This document shows positions 16,655 to 25,713 of a DNA stretch of 64,000 nucleotides, in pieces. The first letter of the stretch is position 1, and the number at the start of each line of letters is the position of its first letter. This stretch comes from UBA974 sp002292405 (GTDB lineage: Bacteria; Bacteroidota; Bacteroidia; Flavobacteriales_D; Sanyastnellaceae). A model generated the notes under the pieces. That model did not search any database, had not been told where the DNA came from, and was given only the letters and a program-made list of their open reading frames with translations. The stretch covers positions 558,001-622,000 of the forward strand of contig CALTBR010000001.1 of assembly GCA_943842425.1 (NCBI GenBank), written 5' to 3'. Both the position numbers and the translations under genes were made by a program.

Positions 16655-18085
16655 ATGGAAAGACTAAGAATTTCAAAGGTGCTAGAAATGGCACCTTCAT
16701 CAAATAAGATTACTATTTGTGGCTGGGTAAGGACTTTTAGAAACGATCGATTTTTAGCGGTTAATGACGGTTCTACGATTCACAATATTCAACTCGTTGT
16801 GCAAAGAGAAGATTTAAAGGAGTCTGTATTGAAGCAACTGAACACTGGGGCAGCTATTCGCGCTGTGGGAGTTTTAGTTGAAAGTCAGGGTGGAGGCCAG
16901 TCAGTTGAAATTCAAGTAGAGGAACTTGAAATTCTTGGTGGAGCTGATCCGGATGAATTCCCAATTCAAATGAAAAAGCATTCGCTAGAGTTTTTGAGGG
17001 AAAAAGCACACCTAAGATTTCGCACCAACACTTTTAGTGCGATTTTCCGCATCCGTCATCTTTTGCAATTTGCGGTCCATAAATTCTTCCACGATCAAGG
17101 TTTTTATCAACTTCACACGCCCATCATTACCGGTTCGGATGCTGAAGGGGCTGGGGAGATGTTTAAAGTGACCACCCTCGATCTCGAGAGCCTTCCTAAA
17201 TTGGAAGATGGTGGTACTGACTTTTCTCAGGACTTCTTCGGTAAACCCTCGAACTTAACGGTGAGCGGCCAACTCGAAGCAGAGTTAGCAGCAATGGCGC
17301 TTGGACAAGTATATACTTTTGGTCCCACATTTAGAGCAGAAAATTCAAATACATCTCGCCACTTAGCTGAGTTTTGGATGATAGAGCCCGAGATAGCATT
17401 TGCAGACCTTAAAGATGATATGAAGCTTGCGGAGGATTGCCTCAAGTCTGTTTTAGGATATGTATTGGAGCATGGAAAAGACGATTTGGATTTCTTAGAA
17501 AACAGAGAAGTTCAATCTGAAAAGCAACTCCCTCAAAAGGACAGACATGAGCTCCCATTAACAGAACGACTCAAGAATGTAGTTGAGTCGGCATTTGCTC
17601 ACATGACGTACACTGAAGTGATCAATGCTCTTAGGAATTCTAAGCCGTTCAAGAAGAAGAAATTTAAATACCCATGCGAGTGGGGTGATGATCTTCATTC
17701 AGAGCACGAGCGTTGGTTAGTAGAGAAGCACATCGGAGGGCCGGTGATTGTAACTGATTATCCCGCTGAAATTAAAGCGTTTTATATGCGCCAAAACGAC
17801 GATGGTAAAACCGTTGCTGCTATGGACGTTCTCCTCCCTGGGATTGGAGAGATTATTGGGGGATCTCAACGTGAGGAGAGATTGGACATTCTGAAGAAAA
17901 AATGCGCAGACTTCAATATTCCAGAGGATCATGTTTGGTGGTATTTAGAGACGAGAAAGTTTGGGTCGGCTGAACATTGTGGGTTTGGCATGGGCTTTGA
18001 AAGGCTTGTTATGTTCGCGACTGGGATGTCCAACATCCGAGACGTCATACCATTCCCAAGAACGCCACTTTCGGCAGAATTTTAA
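16655..18085 (+). CDS. asnS: Asparaginyl-tRNA synthetase
   Basis: Encodes 476 residues, the usual AsnRS length. The N-terminal OB-fold anticodon-binding domain spans about residues 1-120 ('VCGWVRTFRN'-type opening; here ITICGWVRTFRNDRF). The class II catalytic core follows, with motif 1 around 'GFYQLHTPIITGSDAEGAGE', motif 2 'TFRAENSNTSRHLAEFWMIE', and motif 3 'GFGMGFERLVMF' near residue 443. 'NTSRHLAEFWM' is the Asn/Asp-specific signature; the 'GSDAEGAGEMF' loop favours Asn over Asp. It charges tRNA-Asn with asparagine in the cytoplasm. The neighbour rpoN follows after 14 bp, so cotranscription is likely. Confidence 0.96.
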   Translation: MERLRISKVLEMAPSSNKITICGWVRTFRNDRFLAVNDGSTIHNIQLVVQREDLKESVLKQLNTGAAIRAVGVLVESQGGGQSVEIQVEELEILGGADPDEFPIQMKKHSLEFLREKAHLRFRTNTFSAIFRIRHLLQFAVHKFFHDQGFYQLHTPIITGSDAEGAGEMFKVTTLDLESLPKLEDGGTDFSQDFFGKPSNLTVSGQLEAELAAMALGQVYTFGPTFRAENSNTSRHLAEFWMIEPEIAFADLKDDMKLAEDCLKSVLGYVLEHGKDDLDFLENREVQSEKQLPQKDRHELPLTERLKNVVESAFAHMTYTEVINALRNSKPFKKKKFKYPCEWGDDLHSEHERWLVEKHIGGPVIVTDYPAEIKAFYMRQNDDGKTVAAMDVLLPGIGEIIGGSQREERLDILKKKCADFNIPEDHVWWYLETRKFGSAEHCGFGMGFERLVMFATGMSNIRDVIPFPRTPLSAEF

Positions 18086-18099
18086 CCTTTTTAAAGCAC

Positions 18100-19566
18100 A
18101 TGTTCAAGCAATCACTACAACAAAAGCAACTTCAAAGGCTATCGCCTCAGCAAATTCAGCTGATGAAGCTTTTGCAAGTGCCTACGGTGGAGCTTGAAGC
18201 AAGGATTAAGCAAGAGCTTGAGGCGAATCCAGCTTTGGAAGAAGGAGCAGAAGAGGAGGAAAGAGATGAGTTAGAGCAGGATGATCAAGATCAAAACGAT
18301 TCTTTGGACGAGTTTGATTTTGACGAATATTTAGATGACGAAACGCCTGATTATAAGACGTCCGTCCGCAATCACGGTCAAGATGTGGAGGATAAAGATA
18401 TTCCCCTTGGAGCTGGATCGACTTTTAGGGAGCTTTTGCTTGGTCAATTAAGTTTACATCAGCTGAATGAAAATCAGAAAATGCTAGGGGAGCATTTAAT
18501 CGGTCAATTAGATGATGCAGGATATTTGCGGCGAGATTTGGAGAGCATCGTAAATGACTTGGCTTTTACCCAAAACATTACGGTTCAAAGGGAAGAGTTA
18601 GAGGATGTCCTTTTAACAATCCAAACACTAGATCCTGCAGGCGTTGGAGCTAAAAGTTTAAGAGAGTGCTTACTCCTTCAAATAAGGCGTAAGCTAGAAA
18701 TACTTAAGGATAAAGCTAATTTCTCCCGTCTTCAGAATTTAGTTTATGCTGAGGAGATATTAGAAGATCATTTCGAATCTTTTTCAAAAAAACATTACCC
18801 ATCGATTACTTCTAAACTCAACATTTCAGATGACGACCTTAAAGAGGCTCTGTCTGAAATTAAAAAACTGAACCCCAAGCCTGGTGATTCAGGAGGAGAA
18901 TCTGCGAGAACAGTAGCTCATGTTGTTTCAGATTTTATTCTTACTGTTAATAACGATGAGTTACAAGTTGTATTAAATCAAAGAAATGCCCCAGATTTAA
19001 GAATTAGCCCTTCATATAAAGATATGATGCATACTTACGCAAGTGGTGCAAAAACTTCTAAATCTCAAAAAGAAGCTCTAACCTTTGTGAAACAAAAAAT
19101 TGATGCTGCTAAGTGGTTTGTAGATGCAATTAAGCAGCGTCAACTCACACTAATGAAAACGATTAACACTATCGTAAATCACCAAGAGGAGTATTTTTTA
19201 AGCGGAGATGAAACAGATCTTAAACCTATGATTTTGAAGGATATTGCTGAAAAGATAGAGATGGATATTAGCACAGTTTCAAGGGTCGCTAATAGTAAAT
19301 ATGTCCAAACTCCGTATGGCACATTTCTCCTAAAGACTTTTTTTTCTGAGAGTTTAACAACTGACAGTGGAGAAGACGTTAGCTCTCGTGAAGTGAAGAG
19401 CATTCTTAAGGACGCCATAGAAGAAGAGGACAAGTCAAAACCCTTGACGGATGAAAAGTTGGGAATTATATTAAATTCAAAAGGTTATCATATTGCTCGA
19501 AGGACAGTTGCGAAATATCGAGAGCAAATGGGGTTGTCGGTAGCTAGGTTAAGAAAAGAATTATAG
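18100..19566 (+). CDS. rpoN: RNA polymerase sigma-54 factor
   Basis: Encodes 488 residues. Region I (residues 1-50) is glutamine and leucine rich, with 'SPQQIQLMKLLQ' and 'EARIKQELEANPALEE', the activator-contacting segment. Region II (about 50-105) is acidic. The core-binding domain follows, then the helix-turn-helix region 'DISTVSRVANSKYVQTPYG', and the C-terminal RpoN box ARRTVAKYRE (466-475) that reads the -24 promoter element. All domains are complete. Sigma-54 transcription needs AAA+ activators; none is in this window. It lies 14 bp after asnS and 4 bp before the next membrane protein gene. Confidence 0.96.
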   Translation: MFKQSLQQKQLQRLSPQQIQLMKLLQVPTVELEARIKQELEANPALEEGAEEEERDELEQDDQDQNDSLDEFDFDEYLDDETPDYKTSVRNHGQDVEDKDIPLGAGSTFRELLLGQLSLHQLNENQKMLGEHLIGQLDDAGYLRRDLESIVNDLAFTQNITVQREELEDVLLTIQTLDPAGVGAKSLRECLLLQIRRKLEILKDKANFSRLQNLVYAEEILEDHFESFSKKHYPSITSKLNISDDDLKEALSEIKKLNPKPGDSGGESARTVAHVVSDFILTVNNDELQVVLNQRNAPDLRISPSYKDMMHTYASGAKTSKSQKEALTFVKQKIDAAKWFVDAIKQRQLTLMKTINTIVNHQEEYFLSGDETDLKPMILKDIAEKIEMDISTVSRVANSKYVQTPYGTFLLKTFFSESLTTDSGEDVSSREVKSILKDAIEEEDKSKPLTDEKLGIILNSKGYHIARRTVAKYREQMGLSVARLRKEL

Positions 19567-19570
19567 GAAA

Positions 19571-20185
19571 ATGCAGGTTTTTGCTAAATTTATTTCCGCT
19601 ATTTTTCATCCTTTTTTAATGCCTCTGTTTACAATATTTTTATTGAAGCATTTTGATGTTTATTTATCAAACCGCACAGATGTCTTTATATACCTAGCAT
19701 TAATAATAGTGATTACCACTCTCGCGACAGGTTTTTCGATTTTGCTTATGCGTAGAAGGGGGATGATTTCTGATTTAGATATCAGAAACAGGTCTGAAAG
19801 ATTCACTCCATTTTTAGTTGTTCTTGGGTATTATGTGATGGCATATGTCCTCACCTTAGAACTCACGGGTATTGCGATTCCAGTTTTATATAGATCTCTT
19901 ATGTTGGGGTTGGTTGTTTCGATACTTACGGGTTTAATTATTACAAAACGTTTCAAACTGAGTATGCATTTGTTAGCTATTGGGGGCGTACTGGCGGCTG
20001 TAATTTATGTTGGGGCAATAAATGCAACATCAGATTTAAGCTGGATCGCTTCGATAGTCATAGTATCTGGACTACTTGCTTGGAGTCGCTTAGAATTACA
20101 AGCCCACACACTAAAAGAAGTTTACGTGGGTTTTTCCGTTGGATTTGTATGTATGTTTAGTGTACTAATACTACAGATAGGATAA
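19571..20185 (+). CDS. Integral membrane protein, PAP2-like
   Basis: Encodes 204 residues with about six membrane helices, and starts only 4 bp after rpoN. The C-terminal half contains 'FKLSMHLLAIGG' (about 135-146) and 'LELQAHTLKEVYVGFSVGF' (about 175-193). The His residues in these positions and the 'AHT..E...G...G' pattern recall the phosphatidic acid phosphatase type 2 (PAP2) fold. The N-terminal PAP2 motif KxxxxxxRP is replaced by a weaker 'DIRNRSERFTPF' (about 74-85). Membership of the PAP2 superfamily, and hence lipid phosphatase activity, is tentative. It probably forms an operon with asnS and rpoN. Confidence 0.6.
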   Translation: MQVFAKFISAIFHPFLMPLFTIFLLKHFDVYLSNRTDVFIYLALIIVITTLATGFSILLMRRRGMISDLDIRNRSERFTPFLVVLGYYVMAYVLTLELTGIAIPVLYRSLMLGLVVSILTGLIITKRFKLSMHLLAIGGVLAAVIYVGAINATSDLSWIASIVIVSGLLAWSRLELQAHTLKEVYVGFSVGFVCMFSVLILQIG

Positions 20186-20194
20186 CTGTACACT

Positions 20195-20202
20195 TAATTT
20201 TG
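20195..20202 (+). promoter_or_regulatory. -7 box TAATTTTG deciding the galE start
   Basis: An exact TAnnTTTG match. Two ATGs follow at 20204 and 20207. The 4-nt spacing seen at other genes here fits the second ATG, so 20207 is taken as the start. Confidence 0.5.
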
Positions 20203-20206
20203 AATG

Positions 20207-21244
20207 ATGAGTTTAACTATTTTAGTCACAGGCGGAGCGGGGTACATAGGAACACACACAGCTGTAGCATTAGCTGAAGCTGGTTTTAGGGTTGTTCTGT
20301 TAGATAATTTTAGCAATTCAGAATTTTCTATGGTGCAAGCCTTAAGGTCAATGGTTGATCAAGAAGTGCCTTTTTACGAAGCAGACTGTAGGAATAAGAG
20401 TGACCTTCTAAGAGTCTTTAATACAGAAAAGGAAAAGGGACATCCGATTTCAGGAGTCATTCACTTTGCGGCATTAAAAGCTGTTGGAGAAAGTGTTGAA
20501 AAGCCAGAGTTGTATAAGTCGAATAACATTGGGGGAACGGAATGCTTGTTAGAGATAATGAAGGAATTCGGTGTTCATAGTTTAGTGTTTTCATCTAGCT
20601 GTACTGTTTATGGAGAGCCAGAAAACATTCCTGTGGATGAACGATCTCCTTTCTTACCTTCTGAATCGACTTATGGATATACGAAACAAGCTTGCGAAAA
20701 ATTAATTGAGAATCACGCTGAAGAAAATGGTGAGTTTAGCTCAGCTTTGTTGAGATACTTCAACCCTATTGGAGCTCACCCATCAGCAATTATTGGTGAA
20801 TCTCCAAGAGGAATTCCGAATAATCTGATTCCCTTTTTATGTCAAGCTGTCGCGAAGTTGAGAGGTCCTCTAACAGTGTTTGGTACAGATTACCCAACGA
20901 AAGACGGGTCTTGTATTAGAGATTATTTGCATGTTATGGACCTTGCCGAAGCACATGTTAAGGCAATTGGCTATTTATTCGAGATCGGCAAGGGCAAAGG
21001 CTGTAGGGCTTTTAATTTAGGAACGGGCACTGGCGTTTCAGTTCTTGAGGTAATTGATGCTTTTGAGAGGGTAACCGGAGAGAAAGTCCCTTATACGCTT
21101 GGAGATAGGAGGGAAGGGGACGTTGTCGCTATTTGGGCTAATGCAGAAAGAGCTAAGGAGGAGTTGAAGTGGGAAACCAAGCGTTCCCTTGAGCAAGGTC
21201 TGAATGATTCTTGGAACTGGCAACAAAAACTTAGTGAGAATTAA
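20207..21244 (+). CDS. galE: UDP-glucose 4-epimerase
   Basis: Encodes 345 residues of the extended SDR family. The NAD-binding motif GGAGYIG lies at about residues 8-14. 'HFAALKAVGESVEKP' (about 85-99) is the GalE substrate/NAD loop. The catalytic Ser/Tyr/Lys are in 'SSSCTVYGEP' and 'STYGYTKQACE' (Tyr-xxx-Lys). 'RYFNPIGAHPS', 'DYPTKDGSCIRDYLHVMDLA' and 'FNLGTGTGVSVLEV' are all diagnostic of GalE. It interconverts UDP-glucose and UDP-galactose for surface polysaccharides and galactose use. The start choice is explained at the -7 box. The gene ends 3 bp from the convergent lpxA. Confidence 0.95.
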   Translation: MSLTILVTGGAGYIGTHTAVALAEAGFRVVLLDNFSNSEFSMVQALRSMVDQEVPFYEADCRNKSDLLRVFNTEKEKGHPISGVIHFAALKAVGESVEKPELYKSNNIGGTECLLEIMKEFGVHSLVFSSSCTVYGEPENIPVDERSPFLPSESTYGYTKQACEKLIENHAEENGEFSSALLRYFNPIGAHPSAIIGESPRGIPNNLIPFLCQAVAKLRGPLTVFGTDYPTKDGSCIRDYLHVMDLAEAHVKAIGYLFEIGKGKGCRAFNLGTGTGVSVLEVIDAFERVTGEKVPYTLGDRREGDVVAIWANAERAKEELKWETKRSLEQGLNDSWNWQQKLSEN

Positions 21245-21247
21245 GGC

Positions 21248-22036
21248 TTATGAGAAAGGACCCCTGATAATCCCTTTGTCGGATTTTCTAATAAATCCAA
21301 GAACAAAATCCTTAACATCACAGGTAGGAAATTCTGCTTCTGCGACATTTAAGGCCACACTCATATTTGCGTTTTGCACATATAAGGTTCTATAAATATC
21401 ATCAATTCTTTGAATTTTATCCTGAGTGAACCCCCTTCTCCTTAGGCCTATGGAGTTCACACCTATAAAGGATAGTGGCTCTCTTGCAGCTTTAATGTAT
21501 GGAGGTATATTCTTTCGAATTAAGGACCCTCCAGCTACAAACGCATGTTCTCCAACATGCACGAATTGTTGAACCCCAACCATTCCTTCAATAATAACCC
21601 AGTCGTCAATTGTAACGTGTCCAGCTACATTTACAGCGTTAGCTAGGACAACATGGTTTCCAACGAGTACATCGTGAGCGAGATGTACATATGCCATGAT
21701 GAGGCAATCATCACCTATAATTGTTTTATAACGATCTACAGTTGCTTTGTGTATCGTCACACATTCACGTATAATCGTTCGATCTCCAATTTCTACAGTT
21801 GTTTCTTCGTTGTCGAATTTTAAATCCTGAGGGTCAGCTCCAATAACAGCTCCTGGATATATTTTGCAATCTTTACCTATAGTGGTACTTGATAAAATTG
21901 TTGAATTTGGTCCAACCCAAGTTCCACTACCGATTTTCACTCCCTCTCCCACATAGGCAAAAGGCTCAATCACAACTCCATCTTCTATACAAGCGTTTGG
22001 GTGAACAAAGGCCTGAGGGCTTATTATTGATGACAT
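21248..22036 (-). CDS. lpxA: Acyl-ACP--UDP-N-acetylglucosamine O-acyltransferase
   Basis: Encodes 262 residues. The left-handed beta-helix hexapeptide repeats begin at 'ISPQAFVHPNACIEDGVVIE' and continue through 'GENCK/GDNCK'-type turns. The catalytic His is in 'MAYVHLAHDVLVGNH' (about 118-132), and 'VNSIGLRRRGFTQDKI' (about 200-215) is the C-terminal helical motif typical of LpxA. It transfers a 3-hydroxyacyl chain from ACP to UDP-GlcNAc, the first step of lipid A synthesis, in the cytoplasm. It is the last gene of the minus-strand row aroB, lpxD, lpxC/fabZ, lpxA, beginning 10 bp after lpxC/fabZ. Confidence 0.96.
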   Translation of the reverse strand: MSSIISPQAFVHPNACIEDGVVIEPFAYVGEGVKIGSGTWVGPNSTILSSTTIGKDCKIYPGAVIGADPQDLKFDNEETTVEIGDRTIIRECVTIHKATVDRYKTIIGDDCLIMAYVHLAHDVLVGNHVVLANAVNVAGHVTIDDWVIIEGMVGVQQFVHVGEHAFVAGGSLIRKNIPPYIKAAREPLSFIGVNSIGLRRRGFTQDKIQRIDDIYRTLYVQNANMSVALNVAEAEFPTCDVKDFVLGFIRKSDKGIIRGPFS

Positions 22037-22046
22037 GGTTCAGAAA

Positions 22047-23465
22047 CTAATCGTTGGTTGGGTTTCTATCTTTAATTACCTGAGCTAATAAATTAGCCTG
22101 AGATACAAGCTTACCTCGAACATATCCTTTTCCTTCCATATGAACTAAACCACGTCTGATTGGTGAAATTAATTTTAAATGAAAGACGATAGTGTCACCT
22201 GGTAAAACCTTTTGTTTAAACCTTACATCATCTAATTTCATAAAGTAAGTGGACCAGTACTCTGGTTCATCTACACTTGAGAGTGCGAATACACCGCCTA
22301 CTTGAGCCATGGCTTCTATTTGAAGTACGCCTGGCATAACTGGGTTTTCTGGGAAATGACCTTGAAAAAAAGGTTCGTTCATAGTCACGTTCTTCAAACC
22401 GATAATGCTATCCTCAGTCATCTCAAGTATGCTGTCAACTAAAAGAAATGGATAGCGATGGGGGAGGAGTTTAGAAATTTGATTGATATCTAAAATTACC
22501 TCTCTATCGGTTCGCAAGTCAGGGGTGTCTTCAAATTCCTTGATCTTTAAATCAAGAACCTTTGCAAATTCAACATTTGCCGCATGTCCTGGTCTAGCGG
22601 TAAGGACATGTCCATGTATATACCTTCCTGTCAAAGCAAGGTCTCCTATAATATCAAGAAGTTTGTGCCGCGCAGGTTCATTTGCGAATCTCAATTTACT
22701 TGTGCTCACTACCCCAGTCTCTCCCTCTACAACTCCTAACTCGTCTCTTCCTAAGGATTTTGCAATATCTTTAAGTTCTGCTTTTGAATATGGTTTTTCA
22801 GCTAAAACTACTGCGTTATCAACGTCACCACCTTTTATTAATCCTTTTTCAGCAAGGGATTTAACCTCCTTCATGAATACAAAGGTTCTACACGATGCTA
22901 TTTCTTTTGAAAATTTACTTAAGCTTTCAAGTCTTGCATGTTGAGTACTTAAAATAGGGCTGTTGTAGTCAACCATTACAGTCAACCTAAGCTCATCTTC
23001 CACAATTGGGACGATAAGCATTTCGATACCTCGTTCTTTATCTATAAAGCTTATGTTTTTCCTGACTTTAAAAAACAACCTATCTTCTTCAAGTGCTTGA
23101 GTTCCGGCCTTTTCAATACCCTGAGTAAACATTTCGGAACTGCCATCAAGAATGGGAACTTCTACACCATCTAGTTGAATCAAAGCATTGTCAACACCTG
23201 AAGCATAAAGTGCTGCAAGAATGTGCTCTGTTGTGTGGACTTCGACACCGTCTTGCCCAAGTGAAGTGCTTCTTAAAGTTGAGCAAACATTATTAGTGCA
23301 AGCGTCAATGATGGGCTGGCCCTCAAGATCTGTTCTTTGAAATTTATAACCATGATTCCCTTCAGCAGGGACGATGGTCATGGTACAAATCTCACCAGTA
23401 TGCAAACCCACTCCACTAAAGGAAATCGTACTCTTAAGAGTGTGTTGCTTATTTGATTGAATCAT
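22047..23465 (-). CDS. lpxC/fabZ: Bifunctional UDP-3-O-acyl-GlcNAc deacetylase / 3-hydroxyacyl-ACP dehydratase
   Basis: A 472-residue natural fusion known from Bacteroidota. Residues about 1-305 are LpxC, the zinc deacetylase that commits lipid A synthesis. The opening 'TISFSGVGLHTGE', the Zn motif 'HTTEHILAAL' (about 78-87) and 'ARHKLLDIIGDLALTGR' (about 263-279, second Zn site) are present, with 'HGHVLTARPGHAAN' carrying the catalytic His. Residues about 325-470 are FabZ, the hotdog dehydratase of fatty-acid elongation: 'LPHRYPFLLVDSI' (catalytic His) and 'GHFPENPVMPGVLQIEAMAQ' (catalytic Glu). Its start overlaps the end of lpxD by 17 bp, indicating coupled translation. Confidence 0.97.
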   Translation of the reverse strand: MIQSNKQHTLKSTISFSGVGLHTGEICTMTIVPAEGNHGYKFQRTDLEGQPIIDACTNNVCSTLRSTSLGQDGVEVHTTEHILAALYASGVDNALIQLDGVEVPILDGSSEMFTQGIEKAGTQALEEDRLFFKVRKNISFIDKERGIEMLIVPIVEDELRLTVMVDYNSPILSTQHARLESLSKFSKEIASCRTFVFMKEVKSLAEKGLIKGGDVDNAVVLAEKPYSKAELKDIAKSLGRDELGVVEGETGVVSTSKLRFANEPARHKLLDIIGDLALTGRYIHGHVLTARPGHAANVEFAKVLDLKIKEFEDTPDLRTDREVILDINQISKLLPHRYPFLLVDSILEMTEDSIIGLKNVTMNEPFFQGHFPENPVMPGVLQIEAMAQVGGVFALSSVDEPEYWSTYFMKLDDVRFKQKVLPGDTIVFHLKLISPIRRGLVHMEGKGYVRGKLVSQANLLAQVIKDRNPTND

Positions 23466-24480
23466 CGATAATTATTTCATGGTTTCTTTGTGATCTCACA
23501 AGTTTGCGTAGTGCAATATGAAATTTATGGAATGCTTTAATGGGCATTACGGGGTTACCTTGATAGGTTCCGTTTGGAGTTAAAATACTGGCTGAAACTC
23601 CTGACTTTGCTGCAATCCTTGATCCGTTTGCAATTTTAAGGTGGCCACCTATCCCAACTTGGCCTCCTATCATGCATTGTGAACCTATGGTTGTAGATCC
23701 AGCAATGCCTGTTTGGGCTGCAATAACCGTTTTCTCACCTATAACAACATTGTGAGCAACTTGAATAAGGTTATCTAATTTACAGCCTTTGCGAATAATT
23801 GTAGATCCTAAAGTGGCTCTATCAAAGGTACACAATGCCCCTAAATCACACTCATCTTCAATAATCACATTTCCAGTTTGAGGGACTTTTGCATAAGACC
23901 CATCGTCTTTCGGCGCAAACCCAAACCCATCTGATCCGATTACTGTCCCCCCTTGAATTGTACATCGATTACCAACATGGCACCTGTCTAAGATACGCAC
24001 ACCTGAAAAAAACATACAATCAGTCCCAATGGTTACATTCCGTCCGATATAAACATGAGCCCTAAGTTCCGTCCTATCTCCAATTGTAGCTCCTTTGTCT
24101 ATAACCACTCCAGGTCCTATTGCACATGCCTCCCCGATAATTGCGTCAGGATGGATAATTGCTGATGAATGAACTCCTTCATCGCGTTTCAGGATATTAT
24201 CGTATGCATCTAACAACTTTGCGAAAGCAGAATAAGGGTCATTGACCTTTACCAAAGTCATTTCTGGGGGAAGATCTTTCTTAGGTTTAAAATCTTTAGA
24301 TACCACAACAACGGAAGCGCAACTTGAATAAACAAACTTCTCATATTCCTTGTTGGCTAAGAAAGTTACAGCACCAGTTCCCGCTGATTCTATCTTCCCT
24401 AGCTTACGAACTCTCGTCTCGGGATTCCCAGAAACGGATCCATCTAATAGTATTGCTAATTCCGCAGCAGTTTGTTCCAT
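23449..24480 (-). CDS. lpxD: UDP-3-O-(3-hydroxyacyl)glucosamine N-acyltransferase
   Basis: Encodes 343 residues from ATG 24480 (MEQTAAELAILLDG), the usual LpxD N-terminus. An open upstream extension of 31 codons exists but lacks family features. The N-terminal uridine-binding domain spans about 1-100 ('VTFLANKEYEKFVYSS'). The hexapeptide-repeat left-handed helix follows from 'AIIHPDAIIGEACAIGPGVV', including 'GSDGFGFAPKDDGSYAKVPQ' and the catalytic His in 'NLIQVAHNVVIGEKT' (about 240). It adds the second 3-hydroxyacyl chain in lipid A synthesis. A TATATTTG promoter box lies 7 nt upstream, so the lpx genes can be transcribed separately from aroB. Confidence 0.95.
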   Translation of the reverse strand: MEQTAAELAILLDGSVSGNPETRVRKLGKIESAGTGAVTFLANKEYEKFVYSSCASVVVVSKDFKPKKDLPPEMTLVKVNDPYSAFAKLLDAYDNILKRDEGVHSSAIIHPDAIIGEACAIGPGVVIDKGATIGDRTELRAHVYIGRNVTIGTDCMFFSGVRILDRCHVGNRCTIQGGTVIGSDGFGFAPKDDGSYAKVPQTGNVIIEDECDLGALCTFDRATLGSTIIRKGCKLDNLIQVAHNVVIGEKTVIAAQTGIAGSTTIGSQCMIGGQVGIGGHLKIANGSRIAAKSGVSASILTPNGTYQGNPVMPIKAFHKFHIALRKLVRSQRNHEIIIDDSIK

Positions 24481-24487
24481 TTGACTA

Positions 24488-24495
24488 CAAATATA
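24488..24495 (-). promoter_or_regulatory. -7 box TATATTTG before lpxD
   Basis: On the minus strand this reads TATATTTG, an exact TAnnTTTG match 7 nt before ATG 24480. It supports the shorter lpxD start and an independent promoter for lpxD, lpxC/fabZ and lpxA. Confidence 0.55.
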
Positions 24496-24511
24496 TTTAT
24501 AAGGGGATGAT

Positions 24512-25579
24512 TCAAGCGTATCGTCCTCGAAACTTCTCCCATAAGATTGTGAATTCTTCACGTTCCCATACAAAGTCCCATATGACTTCCCCAGGCGCGA
24601 GCATCAACACGTCTATAACGTTGCCTTTTACGTTTTTCTTATCATGCGACATTTTAGACCAAACAGCATCAGCTCCATCGACCTCTATCCCTTTTGAAAT
24701 CGATGAAACTATCCAGTTTTGTAGCTCATCAGCCGTGGTTTTATCAAACCCCATTTTCATCACAGAAGCCTCTAAAGCAAAGACGATCCCCCAAGCTACA
24801 GCTACTCCGTGTTTCATTTCCCACCCCTTATCACGAGCTAAACTTTCAATCGCATGACCAACAGTATGGCCTAGATTTAATGAGGCACGTTCACCGATCT
24901 CTTTCTCATCACGATGAACGATAGCTTCTTTAATTCTTGCAGAACTAATCAGCAAAGGTGATAGGTCCTTTAAATTAGGACTGAGTTTCATTAAATCTTT
25001 TAAATGTGTTCCTCCTTTTAACAATGCGTGCTTCACCATCTCGCCCCATCCGCTAAGGATTTCTTCCTCATTTAAACTCTGTAACCACTTGTGATTAATC
25101 CCCACCATTTTAGGATTGTAGAAAGTTCCTATTTGGTTTTTTAAAAGCCCAAAGTTTACTTGCATCTCAGTATTTATACCTGTTTTACCACCTATAGCGG
25201 CGTCCACCATTGCTAAAACGGTTGTGGGAAGATGAATTAAACTCACTCCTCTTTTATATGTGCTAGCTGCAAATCCACCCATATCTGTAATCGTCCCACC
25301 GCCTAAGCAAACCACCAAGCTTTTCCTATCTGCCCCCATCTTTTCGAGATGTAAATACACTTCAGAAACCTGTGACAGGGTTTTAATTCCTTCACCGCCT
25401 TTAAATGAAATCATATAAGTGGGGGATTCTTTTTTGCAAATATCGACCACTTCTATGGTGTAATGCTCGGGGAGATTACTATCAGCAATTACAAGTACAC
25501 TTGAAGCTTGAGAAGAAGACATGCTAAGTCCCTTTTCCCAATATTTAGTTAGATTACTTTCCATTGTTATAGAATGCAT
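24512..25579 (-). CDS. aroB: 3-dehydroquinate synthase
   Basis: Encodes about 355 residues, the AroB family length. The NAD-binding 'CLGGGTITDMGGFAASTYKRG' region begins near residue 90 (CLGGGTITDMGGF plus AASTYKRG). 'HLPTTVLAMVDAAIGGKTGI' precedes the metal ligands in 'LNLGHTVGHAIE' (His, about 240-251) and 'MKHGVAVAWG' (His, about 260). It converts DAHP to dehydroquinate in the shikimate pathway. The start could be GTG 25591, ATG 25579 or ATG 25564. A near-consensus GATATTTG on the minus strand just before 25579 favours that ATG. It heads the minus-strand lipid A row, 31 bp before lpxD. Confidence 0.95.
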   Translation of the reverse strand: MHSITMESNLTKYWEKGLSMSSSQASSVLVIADSNLPEHYTIEVVDICKKESPTYMISFKGGEGIKTLSQVSEVYLHLEKMGADRKSLVVCLGGGTITDMGGFAASTYKRGVSLIHLPTTVLAMVDAAIGGKTGINTEMQVNFGLLKNQIGTFYNPKMVGINHKWLQSLNEEEILSGWGEMVKHALLKGGTHLKDLMKLSPNLKDLSPLLISSARIKEAIVHRDEKEIGERASLNLGHTVGHAIESLARDKGWEMKHGVAVAWGIVFALEASVMKMGFDKTTADELQNWIVSSISKGIEVDGADAVWSKMSHDKKNVKGNVIDVLMLAPGEVIWDFVWEREEFTILWEKFRGRYA

Positions 25580-25713
25580 TGCAAATATCACACTAATTTA
25601 TGTCAAGTAAAGTTAATGTTTTATGCTAAAAATAAAGATTATGTTATAGCTTAGATGTCCGTTAGTTATCTCAAAATGATAGCTCCATAATCAATGAAAT
25701 TAATACATTTAAC

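Noticed and set aside
18100..19566. Sigma-54 (-24/-12) promoters near rpoN that might mark its regulon here
   Set aside because: I found no clear TGGCAC-N5-TTGC pair in the intergenic regions I read.
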